From contig OU015567.1 of assembly GCA_907165135.1 (NCBI GenBank), positions 4,159,001 through 4,223,000 of the forward strand: a stretch of 64,000 nt of DNA, written 5' to 3'. Made by a program: the position numbers and the translations under genes. Shown here one piece after another: positions 14,201-26,200 of this stretch (within the stretch, counting starts at the first letter, position 1; every line of letters begins with the position of its first letter). This stretch comes from Oikopleura dioica (lineage: Eukaryota; Chordata; Appendicularia; Copelata; Oikopleuridae). The notes under the pieces were generated by a model. That model was given only the letters and a program-made list of their open reading frames with translations. It was not told the DNA's origin and did no database searches.

Positions 14201-17200
14201 CTTTTGCTAATTGCGTGAATTTTCTTGAATTTTTGGGAGATTGAAAAAATGTTTGGGAAAACGAGGGAGTCTCTTAGAGACGTTCCGGGTAGTAATGAGT
14301 CTTTTGGTTTTCTAAGCTTTTGAAAAAATCAGAAAAAAACAAAAGTTCAAATTTCCCAAATTTTTTCCAAAATTTTCAGAAAGATCATTTAGATTTTTGG
14401 ATAATTTGATGGCCCTTGTTAATGAAAAACCCTTCTAAATCAATCATTCCCATCGCCCGAAAACAAAGCGGAGCCGCCTTAAAATATACTTTAAAAGTTT
14501 AATCCGGCTTAGATAGAAAGGCTCCCGTGCGGCGATCCCCCTTGTCATCGGCTTACGTGGCACTGTGTGCTTTTTCAGTGAGCTACTAATCACGGGATAG
14601 ACAGAATTGTACATGGGAAAAAGTAAAAACACATGCTACTAGTAGAACATGATACCAAAAGATACATTTGACCAGTTGGATAACACCTTTTTTGGGGGAA
14701 CTAAAATGTGAAAAGCGATCGACTTTTTCAGAATTCAAAAGCTCCAAAAATCACGTGACTTTTTCCCTCGAGCTCAAAAACCAATTCACAAAGGCGCTCA
14801 TATTTGTAGCCCAAAATCAGCTGCGCCGAGTTTCCGTCAATTTTCAAAGGTCAAAAGGGGCAATAAAACGCTAAATATTCAGTAAAAACTATGCTCAACT
14901 GAATTTGCTCTTACGTAATGGCTTGACTGTATTTTGACAGAAAAAGAGAGGATAACGTCACCAAAGCGAGGCAGGCAGTCACATCCAGAAGGGAATTTTA
15001 ATTTAGATAAAATGCGATACTGTCAAAAATGCGAACAACACAGTTTACAGATACAAGCAGATACAGGGAGAAGTACTGTTTTCGCTCGTTCTAATTTGAA
15101 TTTTGCTGGAACTCGCTAAAATTTTAGTGAGAAGCGATTTCTTCCCGAAAAATGGAATTCTTCCAGCAAGCGGGGTCCTCCACCGGGACCTCCGCCGCTG
15201 AAAGAAAAAGATACCGCCTACTTTTATCGGTATCTTGGAGCTCGATTTTCAGAAGTGTGCTTGACTCTTTTGGGTTAATCGATCAATGTATAATTTTTCT
15301 CCGGGCGGGGTAATTTTGTATAATCAAGTATCGATGCTGCCCCCACCTGAAACTACTTAAATGACACTGTTACTGTCTAGATTTATTACGTGTTCAAGAA
15401 ATTTTTAATATAATTGGCTGTCCACATCAGTGAACAAGATAAGATCCAAATCGGAATGTGTTGTTCGCCTCAAAAGGGATGAAAATGCAAATGGCTCCAA
15501 TTTTGGTAAATTTCGGCGGTCGGATGACGTTGTCCGCCAGAGCAACCAGCGCACCGACTTGTGGTAAAATCCAAGAAGACGGAACCACATGGTGGTTCCT
15601 CACGCTCACGCTCACACAACACTTGCGTAAACTTTTCGGTCATCAGCGGGGTAAATCCTTAAAATGAGGGATCAGGGGAAACATCAAACAATGGATCAAA
15701 AAGTTGGGTCCTAGCTCAGGAACCGACAAAAAAAATCAAAAAAATTGGCGTGGGCGCTTTCTCGGCTTCTGATTGGCTCCTTGGCCGAATCCAGGCTTCT
15801 GATTGGCCTGCTAGCCGAATCTAGGCTTCTGATTGGCCTGCTAGCCGAATCTAGGCTTCTGATTGGCCTGCTAGCCAAATCCAGGCTTTTGATTGCGCTG
15901 CTAGCCGAATCCAGGCTTCTGATTGGCCAGCTAGCCGAGTCCGGGCTTCTGATTGGCCTGCTTGCCGAAATCAGGATTCTGATTGGTTTAAAATTTCGAC
16001 GCAAAATTTGTCAAGTTTTTTTTGTCGGTTCCTGAAACCTCCCCGCTCAGTTCTCGAGGAAATGGAATATGCCACCTTTTATCAGAAAATTTGAGAATTT
16101 CTCAAGATTCTCGCCAGTTAATACTTCCCCCTGCCCTCGTCTGACTTCCGTCATTCTCAAGCCAGCGCGTCCAGGTGATCAATGAGCGAGGCTGGTAATT
16201 ATCTGTGTTTTTTTCTGACGGGGCGCTCGAGTTCTCCTCTTTTTGAAGATCGCAAAATTGATGCTCTTAAAATCATGCGCCCCTTATTTTCTAAAAAGCG
16301 CCAAATCACGAAAAATTTAAAAGAAAAAAAGACGGCGCCAGTAATTCCTTTTGTTGAAAGTGGCGAATTTGCTCGACAAATACGGATTTTCAGAAATACA
16401 AATTTGAGACCGTTTTTGAACTAAAAATAACAAGAGATTTTGAATTAAATGTAAAGTATGGAAGATGAAGAACAGAAAAAGAAATCAGAACAGAGAAATT
16501 AAGAAAATCTATAGGACGTTTAATTTTGAAGATATTCATGGCGCTCTCAAGGTACATCTTTCTTGGGCGAAGACTAGGGTTAGGGTTAGGAAGGTTAACT
16601 GGTTGGCGCTTCTTACGAAAAATTGGTCGAAATAGGTTAAATTTCGAGCGCATTTTGGTCTTGTCGGTAGAAGTCGTCATTGATTGGTTCAAAAGTAAAT
16701 TCTGTTTTTTGATTGGCCAAAAATCCTTAAATTTTAGCATCAAACAATTAAGAAAACTACAAGCTAAGATCCTTGTCATCTTTGAACCATTATTTTTCCT
16801 TAAAAAATTTTTTCGATTTCTTTTAAAAAATTCTAAAAAGCAAGTTTTTGGAGTTGCCCTAGTACATGAATCTTTTTTCATAAAAGAGTATTTGCAAGTA
16901 TATGAAAAAACCGCGAGTGACGACAGGCTTGCGGAACTGACTAGTTCCTTGTAGACGGGCCGAACCAAAATAAGGAAGTAATAAGCTAGGAAGTGACAAA
17001 AAAGGAAGTGATTTTTTTGAAATGGGTTTTCATTGGCCGGTAGGCCAAATGCAGAGATCTTATTGGTCTTCAGAAAATGCACTTCCTTTTTTGTCACTTC
17101 CTAGCTTATAACTTCCCTATTTTAGTTCGTGCCGTAGACAGGGCCCAGTCACTTTCTTCAAACAATGTGCAGCTGCATTTGTATTTTTAAATTGTAAAAT

Positions 17201-20200
17201 TCAGATAACCAGATGAACAGCCTGTTTTCTTAGTTTATGAATTTGAAGAAAATGAATTCCTAAAAGTACTAAAAAGGGACAAAAATCAAGCTGGGAAGCG
17301 ATTAATCACTAAGCTTACGGAAGCGCTCAAAAGCTCAATGACTGGCGCCGGAAACAGATTTATGGCGCCGTTCCACTAAATTTTCGGCTCTTGAAGCTTT
17401 CTAGAGCTCAAGTCCATTTCGGGAGGATTTTAATACTTTCACATTGAAAGTCAAGTAGGTAAAATTTATTATTCGAAAAATCATTTCCCACAAGTACTTA
17501 TCTTAAAATATGCATTTTTTCTTCTGTAATTTTCCTAAATTGTCGGTATCAACGCTTTTAAGGTTAACTAATTTTTTGGAATTTCATAAAAATTGAATAA
17601 ATTCTGAAGCTGAATTTTTAAGAATAAGAGTTTCTTGTTAGAGGATAAGGAATTCGAATCAGATAAGATTACGACCTTTTCAAATTATCGTGCTGAATTA
17701 CCACGTTTCAGAGGCTCTGCCGACTCCTAACAGGATCAGAATCATCAGCATAAATCGAACAAAAAATTATTCGAAAAAACCATAAAGAAAAATTAAAAAG
17801 AAGAAAATCGCAATTTTTAAATGACCTAAAATTTGATTAATAGCAATGACCAAAATCATCGATATCCTTAATCTTCGTTAAGCATTTAAGGACCCCCCCG
17901 TCAACAATTTTCCTCAAAAAATCGAGAATTTCAAAAAAGCCATATTTTCGCTTTTTAGTGGTCCTGGAAGTTCAATTTATCATAAAAACTTGTTCGGAGC
18001 ACATTTTGACCAATAAAAATCTAAAATTATAGCAAAATTGGGACTTTTTCGTCATTTTTCGCCAAAAAGTCCAATTTTCAAACGCGATTTTGAGGGTGTT
18101 AGAGTCGAGATAGACCCCCAAAAAATGAAGCCTCAAAATCGTTTTTTGACCTGTAGAATCCATTTCTGGGGTCAAAATTCTGAAATTCCGAAAATAGATT
18201 TTTCGAAAATTGTTGACGGGGGGGTCCTTAAAAAACGCATCTTTTCCATGAGAAACAACAGTGAATCTTCGTAACCGTCACGACTTCCTGTGCGCTAATT
18301 GCACAGCTTTTGAAGTCAACTAATCATTTTTCATGGTCAGCTCCTCCCGCCTCCATGTCTCCAAATTTTGCATTTTTATTGCATGCATCGTAGCTCATAA
18401 AAAGTCTGGAATGTCACCCTCAATTACTCAAGGCTCAAGGCTGGTGGCACCCCTTTTAAAATTAACTCCAGCTGTCGAAAAAACAATTTCTGGACTCGAA
18501 AATTAGAAATTGGGTAATTGCCTCGGGGCGGGTAGGGGTAGTATTCCCTTAAGAATTTTATATTTCAAGGGGAAAATTGGCGACTTGTCAAAACCGACTT
18601 CGCGCATAATGGCTTTTTGATTAAATTAGTTTTCGGGGGGATATTGGGAGACTCCCAGTATTGGAAGCGACGTAAATTGCAGCTATCACTCAGCGGAGCC
18701 GCGTTTTGAGCTCAGGGGGATTATATTTTTAATCGATTTTTTCTTTTTTTTAGGGCTCTATGAAATTTGAGAAAAGTGGAATGAAAATTTTAAAAACCAC
18801 AAAAATTCTTAGAATTTATTTTTTCATATATTTTTTGACTGTCAATAAAACGGCTTCTAATCAAATTTTTTGCTTTTGAACACATGTAATCGAATATCGT
18901 CGATTTTTTATGGATATTTTTATGATAATGAACTTTGAAGTATTCACTTCGGAACTTAGAAAAATTAACCTTAAACTTTAGGCGCGATGCAATGCTGCGA
19001 TTGAAATGACGAGGCACTCATCTGTCTTCGTCTCGTCCGAAATGCGCCGACCGCGGAGCGCGAAAAACCCGCCCTGTACATTTTCGCGAATTGCCAACTT
19101 CGACGAGGGAGCCCTCTCCCGAAACTCCTCCCTGGAAACGACTTCGTCCGCCAGCTTGAATCGCATTTCCAGTCCGTTTTCATCCAAGTAAGTGCCGTTC
19201 TCTTTGTAATTGATGAAGAGCTACAGTCATTCAATAAATGACCTGTGTTTTGCAACGCGTGGCCCCCAACAACGATAAGATTTCCGGGCAAACAAAAATG
19301 ATGTTTATAAATTTGTCGGAAAAAATAATCAACCACGCGCCAATTGCTAAAATCATAACTCAATCCAATCTGACAGTTACACCCTTATTTGTAGCCAACG
19401 TCATTCCCTGTCATCGTCAAATCCAGATTCTGGACTGTGCTCCCTCGACTTGAGCGATATTTCCCTCAACGGAGCGAGCAGAAGCGACATTTCTAGAGTC
19501 AGGAGTTCCGATGATGTTACAAAAAGATGCCTAAAGGTAAGAAAAAACTGGATATCCGGTAGGAGAAGATTGCATTTTGGACATTTTAATGCGCGGCTCT
19601 AATGAATAACTCAAAAAGCTCTAAGTGGCGAATGAAAGGGCAGATATATGACCGGAAATGTCAAAGCCGGCGATGCGGCTTGCTACCTCGTGGCTCGAAA
19701 ATTACGCTACTGAGGGTTTTCTGGAAGGTTTTTTGGAACTTCCGATTTTCAAACAATTTGAATTTGAACTTTGTCCATTTGGAAAGAAGGGGGGTCTTTA
19801 GAAACAACAGTAACAGACAGTAATAAAACTTGGTCTAACAAAAAAACACTTTCAGGAAATTGGCAGTCGTTCAACCTCAGCCCTTGGCTCCGTCACGCGA
19901 CACGATGTCCTTCCAAGGCCGCTTTCAGGTGAGCAAACTCGGGATACAGCAATCACTGATTGCCTAATCCAAAGCAATCTGCAGCGGCTTCCGAAAAAAA
20001 GAATGACTCTCGCTGGGTTAAACTGGCTGGAGCAGGGCCAGAGCTCTTTCCGGCGGGGGCGAATTGACTTTTCATACTTTCTTGATCACCCGCTATTTTT
20101 GGGAAGAAAAGAAGGTTGAATTTACAAAATCGAACTTTCGAAAGTTTAAAGAATTATTATCAAAGAAAATTATCTTCCGTCCGAAAATGAGCATTTTTTA

Positions 20201-23200
20201 ACAATTCTTTTAGTTTCGTCCATGCCAAACACATCCCGCCACCGATCCTCGAAGACATTCCGCAATTCCGTCAAAATGACTCGTCAAAGTTCCGCCACTC
20301 TCCCGGGCTGGGATGTCTTCCCCAACCCTTCGAATCTCCCTCTACCGTAAGTCACCCCTTCTTGCCCTTTTCCTGATAAGACCTCCCTCTCTCAGAATAA
20401 GAAAAAAAGGGAGAACGTCTGAATCGAGATCGGAAACCGCAAGTGTCAGTTTTTATCAACCACAGGGAGGTGGATAAGAATAGACAGCTTCGTGTACATT
20501 TTTTTTCAAGATCATCCTTTTTTCCAACTCAAAAGGGTATCACATCGTGTTTTCGTGTCTTCCTGAAAAAAGAAAATGCTCAAGAAAAAATTGACTAGTT
20601 GTTTGAGTTTCAACCCTTTTTTGAAACATAATCCATTCTGAAATTAAAATTCGAGCAATTTCGCTGTCGCACGGCGATTTTATTTTTCTCGCTTCGCCCC
20701 GTTTTCATTCTGAAGATGTGGCGTTATTTGGACGCGGAATTGATGAAACTAACCAACCGATTTAGAAAAATTGACAAACGAATTGAAGAACTCGTTCACA
20801 CTGAGAGGGAGTACGTCAAGAGTTTGAATTACATCGTCAAGGTAAGACTGTAATCTCGCATTTTTAAAGATGATAAAAAACGAAAAGCCGCTTGCGGCTT
20901 CGAGTAAAAATTTGAAGCCTTGTCCTGCGCGGCTTTTTTTTTAATCTCGAAGCCGCAAGCGGCTTTACGATTTTTACAATCTTTTTGAAAAAAGCCGTAC
21001 AAATATAATCAGTTTTAAAGAAGGGGATAAAAAATCGATTTAAGGACCCCCCCGTCTGCTTTTTTCGAAAAATCTTATTTCGGAATTTTTAAATTTTGAC
21101 CCCGGAAATGGATTCTACGGGTCAAAATAACGATTTTAGGCTGCATTTTTTGGGGGTCTATCTCGACTCTTACACCCCCAAAATCGCGTTTGAAAATTGG
21201 ACTTTTCGCCGAAAATTGACGAATTTACCCCAATTTTGGCACAAATATTGATTTTTCTTGGTCAAAACTTCTTCTTATCAGTTTTTCTCAGCAAGTTTAA
21301 CCTTAGAACGCATTATGAACAAAAAATATGGCGATTTTAAAAATTTCCATTTTTCGAAGGAAAAAGCTGACGGGGGGGTCCTTAAAAATTTGTTGATTCT
21401 TTCTAAAAATGTTCCTTTGTAGCATTATATTCCGGAAATGGACCGAGCCGACATTCCAGCAACGTTGCGAGGCCACCGGTCAACTTTGTTTGGCAATTTG
21501 GCGAAGCTGCGCGACTTCCACCAAAATCAGCTTCTTCCCCAGCTCGAGCGTTCCCACCAATTTGCGCATAGAATCGCTCCCATCTTTCTTAGACACGTGA
21601 GTACCACCCCTAAATGACTGTTTTGAACATATTTCTCCCTTCTAGGAGTCCGAATTGGACATGTACGCCTACTACGTAAAAAACAAGCCGCTTTCCGACC
21701 GGTTAATGGCCGAATCCGGCAAGTTTTTCGCAAAGAAACAGGAGCAAATCGGCGATGCAATGGACTTGGCCAGCTACTTGCTCAAACCGGTGCAGAGATT
21801 GACAAAGTACGCGCTCTTCTTGGACGGAATCTCGAAAAATTTGACGAAAACAGCCGATAAGGAGGAAATTGATAAAGCCAAGAAGCTGATCGAATTTCAG
21901 GTACGAAAAAATTATCAAAAAAGCGAGAAAAGTGTGAAATTCAGAAATCAAAATGTTTTGCAAAATTCCAAAAATCACTAAATTTCATTTTCCAAAAGTA
22001 AAAATTATCAAACTCCGCGAAAAAACCCCGCGGTCGAGATCAAAAAAAGTTTCTCAAGAGAGTGCTGTAAAATTAATGCTGCGAAAGTTATTCTAACGTT
22101 TTGGATTAGTCGACCTCTAGCCTTGAGCTTTTTGACGAGCACCGCGGTGCTGGGTTAAAAATTAAAGAACACGTAAATGAAATTAGTTTTCTTCTTTTTT
22201 TCGCCACCTGGTGAAAGCGAAAAGTTAAGAGAGACAAGAAAATTGTGAGCAATTTCGATTGTCAAAAAGTCGAAAGTCGAAATCTGAATTGGCCACTTTG
22301 TCTGATAAGCAACTGAATTTATTCGCGAAATAAGCACTTATTGACATTTTCGTTCGATAGCCAGTCATTATCGACAATTTTTAGAAAGTCGAAAAATATT
22401 TGAATTTCTTTCCAATTTTCCAATTCGGAAGTCAATATTACTGTGTTTTGGAGATTTCTCAAAACAAAAAAAAAATCAAAAAAATTTCAGCTGCGCCATG
22501 GAAATGATCTTCTAGCGATGGACATGATCCGAGGATGCGACGTTGATCTTCGATCTTGCGGAAAACTCCTCCGCCAACACGAGTTCATAATCACGATCGG
22601 ACGGCGAAAAGCTCAACGAAGAATCTTTCTCTTCGAAAAAGTCTGCCTTTTTGCCAAGACGAAGAAACTGCCAAGCGGAGATATTTATCAATACAAGAAC
22701 TCTTGGCTCGTAAGTCATTGCTCAGCAAAAATAAAATTGAGATGACTAATGATAATCGTTTTCTTAATCGATACAACCACGGTTTAAGATTTGGCCGAAC
22801 ATGTTAGCATCGGGAAAAAAGATAATAATTTTAACGGGAAAACGGCGATAAGAGCGTGCGCCGCCGCATGGAACAGACGGATACTCGGAAACAGGGATGT
22901 ACATTTTCTAAAATTTTCAACTGCGGTGCGGTGCGAACTGCGATTTTTTTTTGACGATTTTCTGCGGTGCGAACTGCGAGATTTAAAATTTTCTCTTCGC
23001 AGTGCGGCGCAGACTGCGATTTTCTGCGATCTTCGGAAAAAATTGAAAAATGCGGTAAATTCTGCGATTTTCTGCGAAACTGCGGAAAATAAGCTGAAAC
23101 TGCGCTTAATTCTGCGATTTTTTGTGAAAAAATGCGAAATTTTCTGCGAAATGCGATCCGAGTGAAAAGAGTGGTCATTATTATGACGGGCAGAGTTGCA

Positions 23201-26200
23201 TTTTTGAAAATTTTTTCTAAGCTAAGCAAGAGGGCCGTCTCAGCCCCGTTCCATGATTTTTAAGTTTAAGGGGCTTGACGGCCCTTCGGGCCGTCTCAGC
23301 CCCGTTTCATGATTTTTAAGTTTAAGGGGCTTGACGGCCCTTCGGGCCGTCTCAGCCCCGTTCCATGATTTTTAAGTTTAAGGGCTTGACGGCCCTTCGG
23401 GCCGTCTCAGCCCCGTTCCATGATTTTTAAGTTTAAGGGCTTGACGGCCCTTCGGGCCGTCTCAGCCCCGTTCCATGATTTTAAGTTTAAGGGGCTTGAC
23501 GGCCCTTCGGGCCGTCTCAGCCCCGTTCCATGATTTTTAAGTTTAAGGGGCTTGACGGCCCTTCGGGCCGTCTCAGCCCCGTTCCATGATTTTTAAGTTT
23601 AAGGGGCTTGACGGCCCTTCGGGCCGTCTCAGCCCCGTTCCATGATTTTTAAGTTTAAGGGGCTTGACGGCCCTTCGGGCCGTCTCAGCCCCGTTCCATG
23701 ATTTTAAGTTTAAGGGGCTTGACGGCCCTTCGGGCCGTCTCAGCCCCGTTCCATGATTTTAAGTTTAAGGGGCTTGACGGCCCTTCGGGCCGTCTCAGCC
23801 CCGTTCCATGATTTTTAAGTTTAAGGGCTTGACGGCCCTTCGGGCCGTCTCAGCCCCGTTCCATGATTTTTAAGTTTAAGGGCTTGACGGCCCTTCGGGC
23901 CGTCTCAGCCCCGTTCCATGATTTTTAAGTTAAGGGGCTTGACGGCCCTTCGGGCCGTCTCAGCCCCGTTCCATGATTTTTAAGTTTAAGGGCTTGACGG
24001 CCCTTCGGGCCGTCTCAGCCCCGTTCCATGATTTTAAGTTTAAGGGGCTTGACGGCCCTTCGGGCCGTCTCAGCCCCGTTCCATGATTTTAAGTTTAAGG
24101 GCTTGACGGCCCTTCGGGCCGTCTCAGCCCCGTTCCATGATTTTTAAGTTTAAGGGGCTTGACGGCCCTTCGGGCCGTCTCAGCCCCGTTCCATGATTTT
24201 AAGTTTAAGGGGCTTGACGGCCCTTCGGGCCGTCTCAGCCCCGTTCCATGATTTTTAAGTTTAAGGGGCTTGACGGCCCTTCGGGCCGTCTCAGCCCCGT
24301 TCCATGATTTTTAAGTTTAAGGGGCTTGACGGCCCTTCGGGCCGTCTCAGCCCCGTTCCATGATTTTTAAGTTTAAGGGGCTTGACGGCCCTTCGGGCCG
24401 TCTCAGCCCCGTTCCATGATTTTTAAGTTTAAGGGGCTTGACGGCCCTTCGGGCCGTCTCAGCCCCGTTCCATGATTTTAAGTTTAAGGGCTTGACGGCC
24501 CTTCGGGCCGTCTCAGCCCCGTTCCATGATTTTTAAGTTTAAGGGCTTGACGGCCCTTCGGGCCGTCTCAGCCCCGTTCCATGATTTTTAAGTTTAAGGG
24601 CTTGACGGCCCTTCGGGCCGTCTCAGCCCCGTTCCATGATTTTTAAGTTTAAGGGGCTTGACGGCCCTTCGGGCCGTCTCAGCCCCGTTCCATGATTTTT
24701 AAGTTTAAGGGCTTGACGGCCCTTCGGGCCGTCTCAGCCCCGTTCCATGATTTTAAGTTTAAGGGGCTTGACGGCCCTTCGGGCCGTCTCAGCCCCGTTC
24801 CATGATTTTAAGTTTAAGGGGCTTGACGGCCCTTCGGGCCGTCTCAGCCCCGTTCCATGATTTTTAAGTTTAAGGGCTTGACGGCCCTTCGGGCCGTCTC
24901 AGCCCCGTTCCATGATTTTTAAGTTTAAGGGGCTTGACGGCCCTTCGGGCCGTCTCAGCCCCGTTCCATGATTTTTAAGTTTAAGGGCTTGACGGCCCTT
25001 CGGGCCGTCTCAGCCCCGTTCCATGATTTTTAAGTTTAAGGGGCTTGACGGCCCTTCGGGCCGTCTCAGCCCCGTTCCATGATTTTTAAGTTTAAGGGCT
25101 TGACGGCCCTTCGGGCCGTCTCAGCCCCGTTCCATGATTTTTAAGTTTAAGGGGCTTGACGGCCCTTCGGGCCGTCTCAGCCCCGTTCCATGATTTTTAA
25201 GTTTAAGGGCTTGACGGCCCTTCGGGCCGTCTCAGCCCCGTTCCATGATTTTTAAGTTTAAGGGCTTGACGGCCCTTCGGGCCGTCTCAGCCCCGTTCCA
25301 TGATTTTTAAGTTTAAGGGGCTTGACGGCCCTTCGGGCCGTCTCAGCCCCGTTCCATGATTTTAAGTTTAAGGGGCTTGACGGCCCTTCGGGCCGTCTCA
25401 GCCCCGTTCCATGATTTTTAAGTTTAAGGGGCTTGACGGCCCTTCGGGCCGTCTCAGCCCCGTTCCATGATTTTTAAGTTTAAGGGGCTTGACGGCCCTT
25501 CGGGCCGTCTCAGCCCCGTTCCATGATTTTTAAGTTTAAGGGGCTTGACGGCCCTTCGGGCCGTCTCAGCCCCGTTCCATGATTTTTAAGTTTAAGGGCT
25601 TGACGGCCCTTCGGGCCGTCTCAGCCCCGTTCCATGATTTTTAAGTTTAAGGGGCTTGACGGCCCTTCGGGCCGTCTCAGCCCCGTTCCATGATTTTAAG
25701 TTTAAGGGGCTTGACGGCCCTTCGGGCCGTCTCAGCCCCGTTCCATGATTTTAAGTTTAAGGGGCTTGACGGCCCTTCGGGCCGTCTCAGCCCCGTTCCA
25801 TGATTTTTAAGTTTAAGGGGCTTGACAAAGGCTTTGAACTATGAGTTGATCAATCTCAGTTCTGTCCCCAACCCCTCCCTCACCCATTATTTAAAAAATT
25901 AAAATTATCACTGTTTTTAGCTCAATTATGGTTTTGATTTAAAGTTTGATCAAGTTGGGCGAACGGCGACTTGGACAAACGGAGACCATTCTTACGACGC
26001 CCTATTTTTCGTATATTTCCAGTAACACACAAGAGAAAAACTTGAAAAATTGCTGGAAAATGACCGCAGAATCCGCAGTCTGCGAACTGCGAGATTAATC
26101 AAAAACTGCGGAAAATGACTGTGGAAAAATCGCAGTTTTCGAAAATTCTGCGAAAACTGCGGACTGCGGTGCGATGTGCATACGTGTGCTATGACTGCGC

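Larger units (their letters stand above)
8465..18982. other. 10.5-kb intron/intergenic stretch
   Basis: Between the first coding exon and the next RhoGEF exon I see only repeats and one short candidate alternative first exon at 13595-13657. The 708-base open frame on the minus strand at 16390-17097 overlaps an inverted-repeat element and has no recognisable domain. The phases of the flanking exons (both 0) agree with one large intron. Confidence 0.55.

Noticed and set aside
16574-16592. AGGGTTAGGGTTAGG telomere-like repeat
   Set aside because: Only two to three units, too short to call an interstitial telomere.
16390-17097. 235-residue minus-strand frame
   Set aside because: It overlaps an inverted-repeat element and an opposite 142-residue frame, has low-complexity AT-rich composition and no recognisable motif.
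22791-23165. Open frames on both strands rich in Cys/Arg and Phe/Leu
   Set aside because: They arise from the CTGCG-rich subterminal repeats of the hAT-like element.
23230-25826. Possible CRISPR-like array
   Set aside because: The whole 56-bp unit repeats with no unique spacers, and the genome is eukaryotic. It is a tandem satellite.
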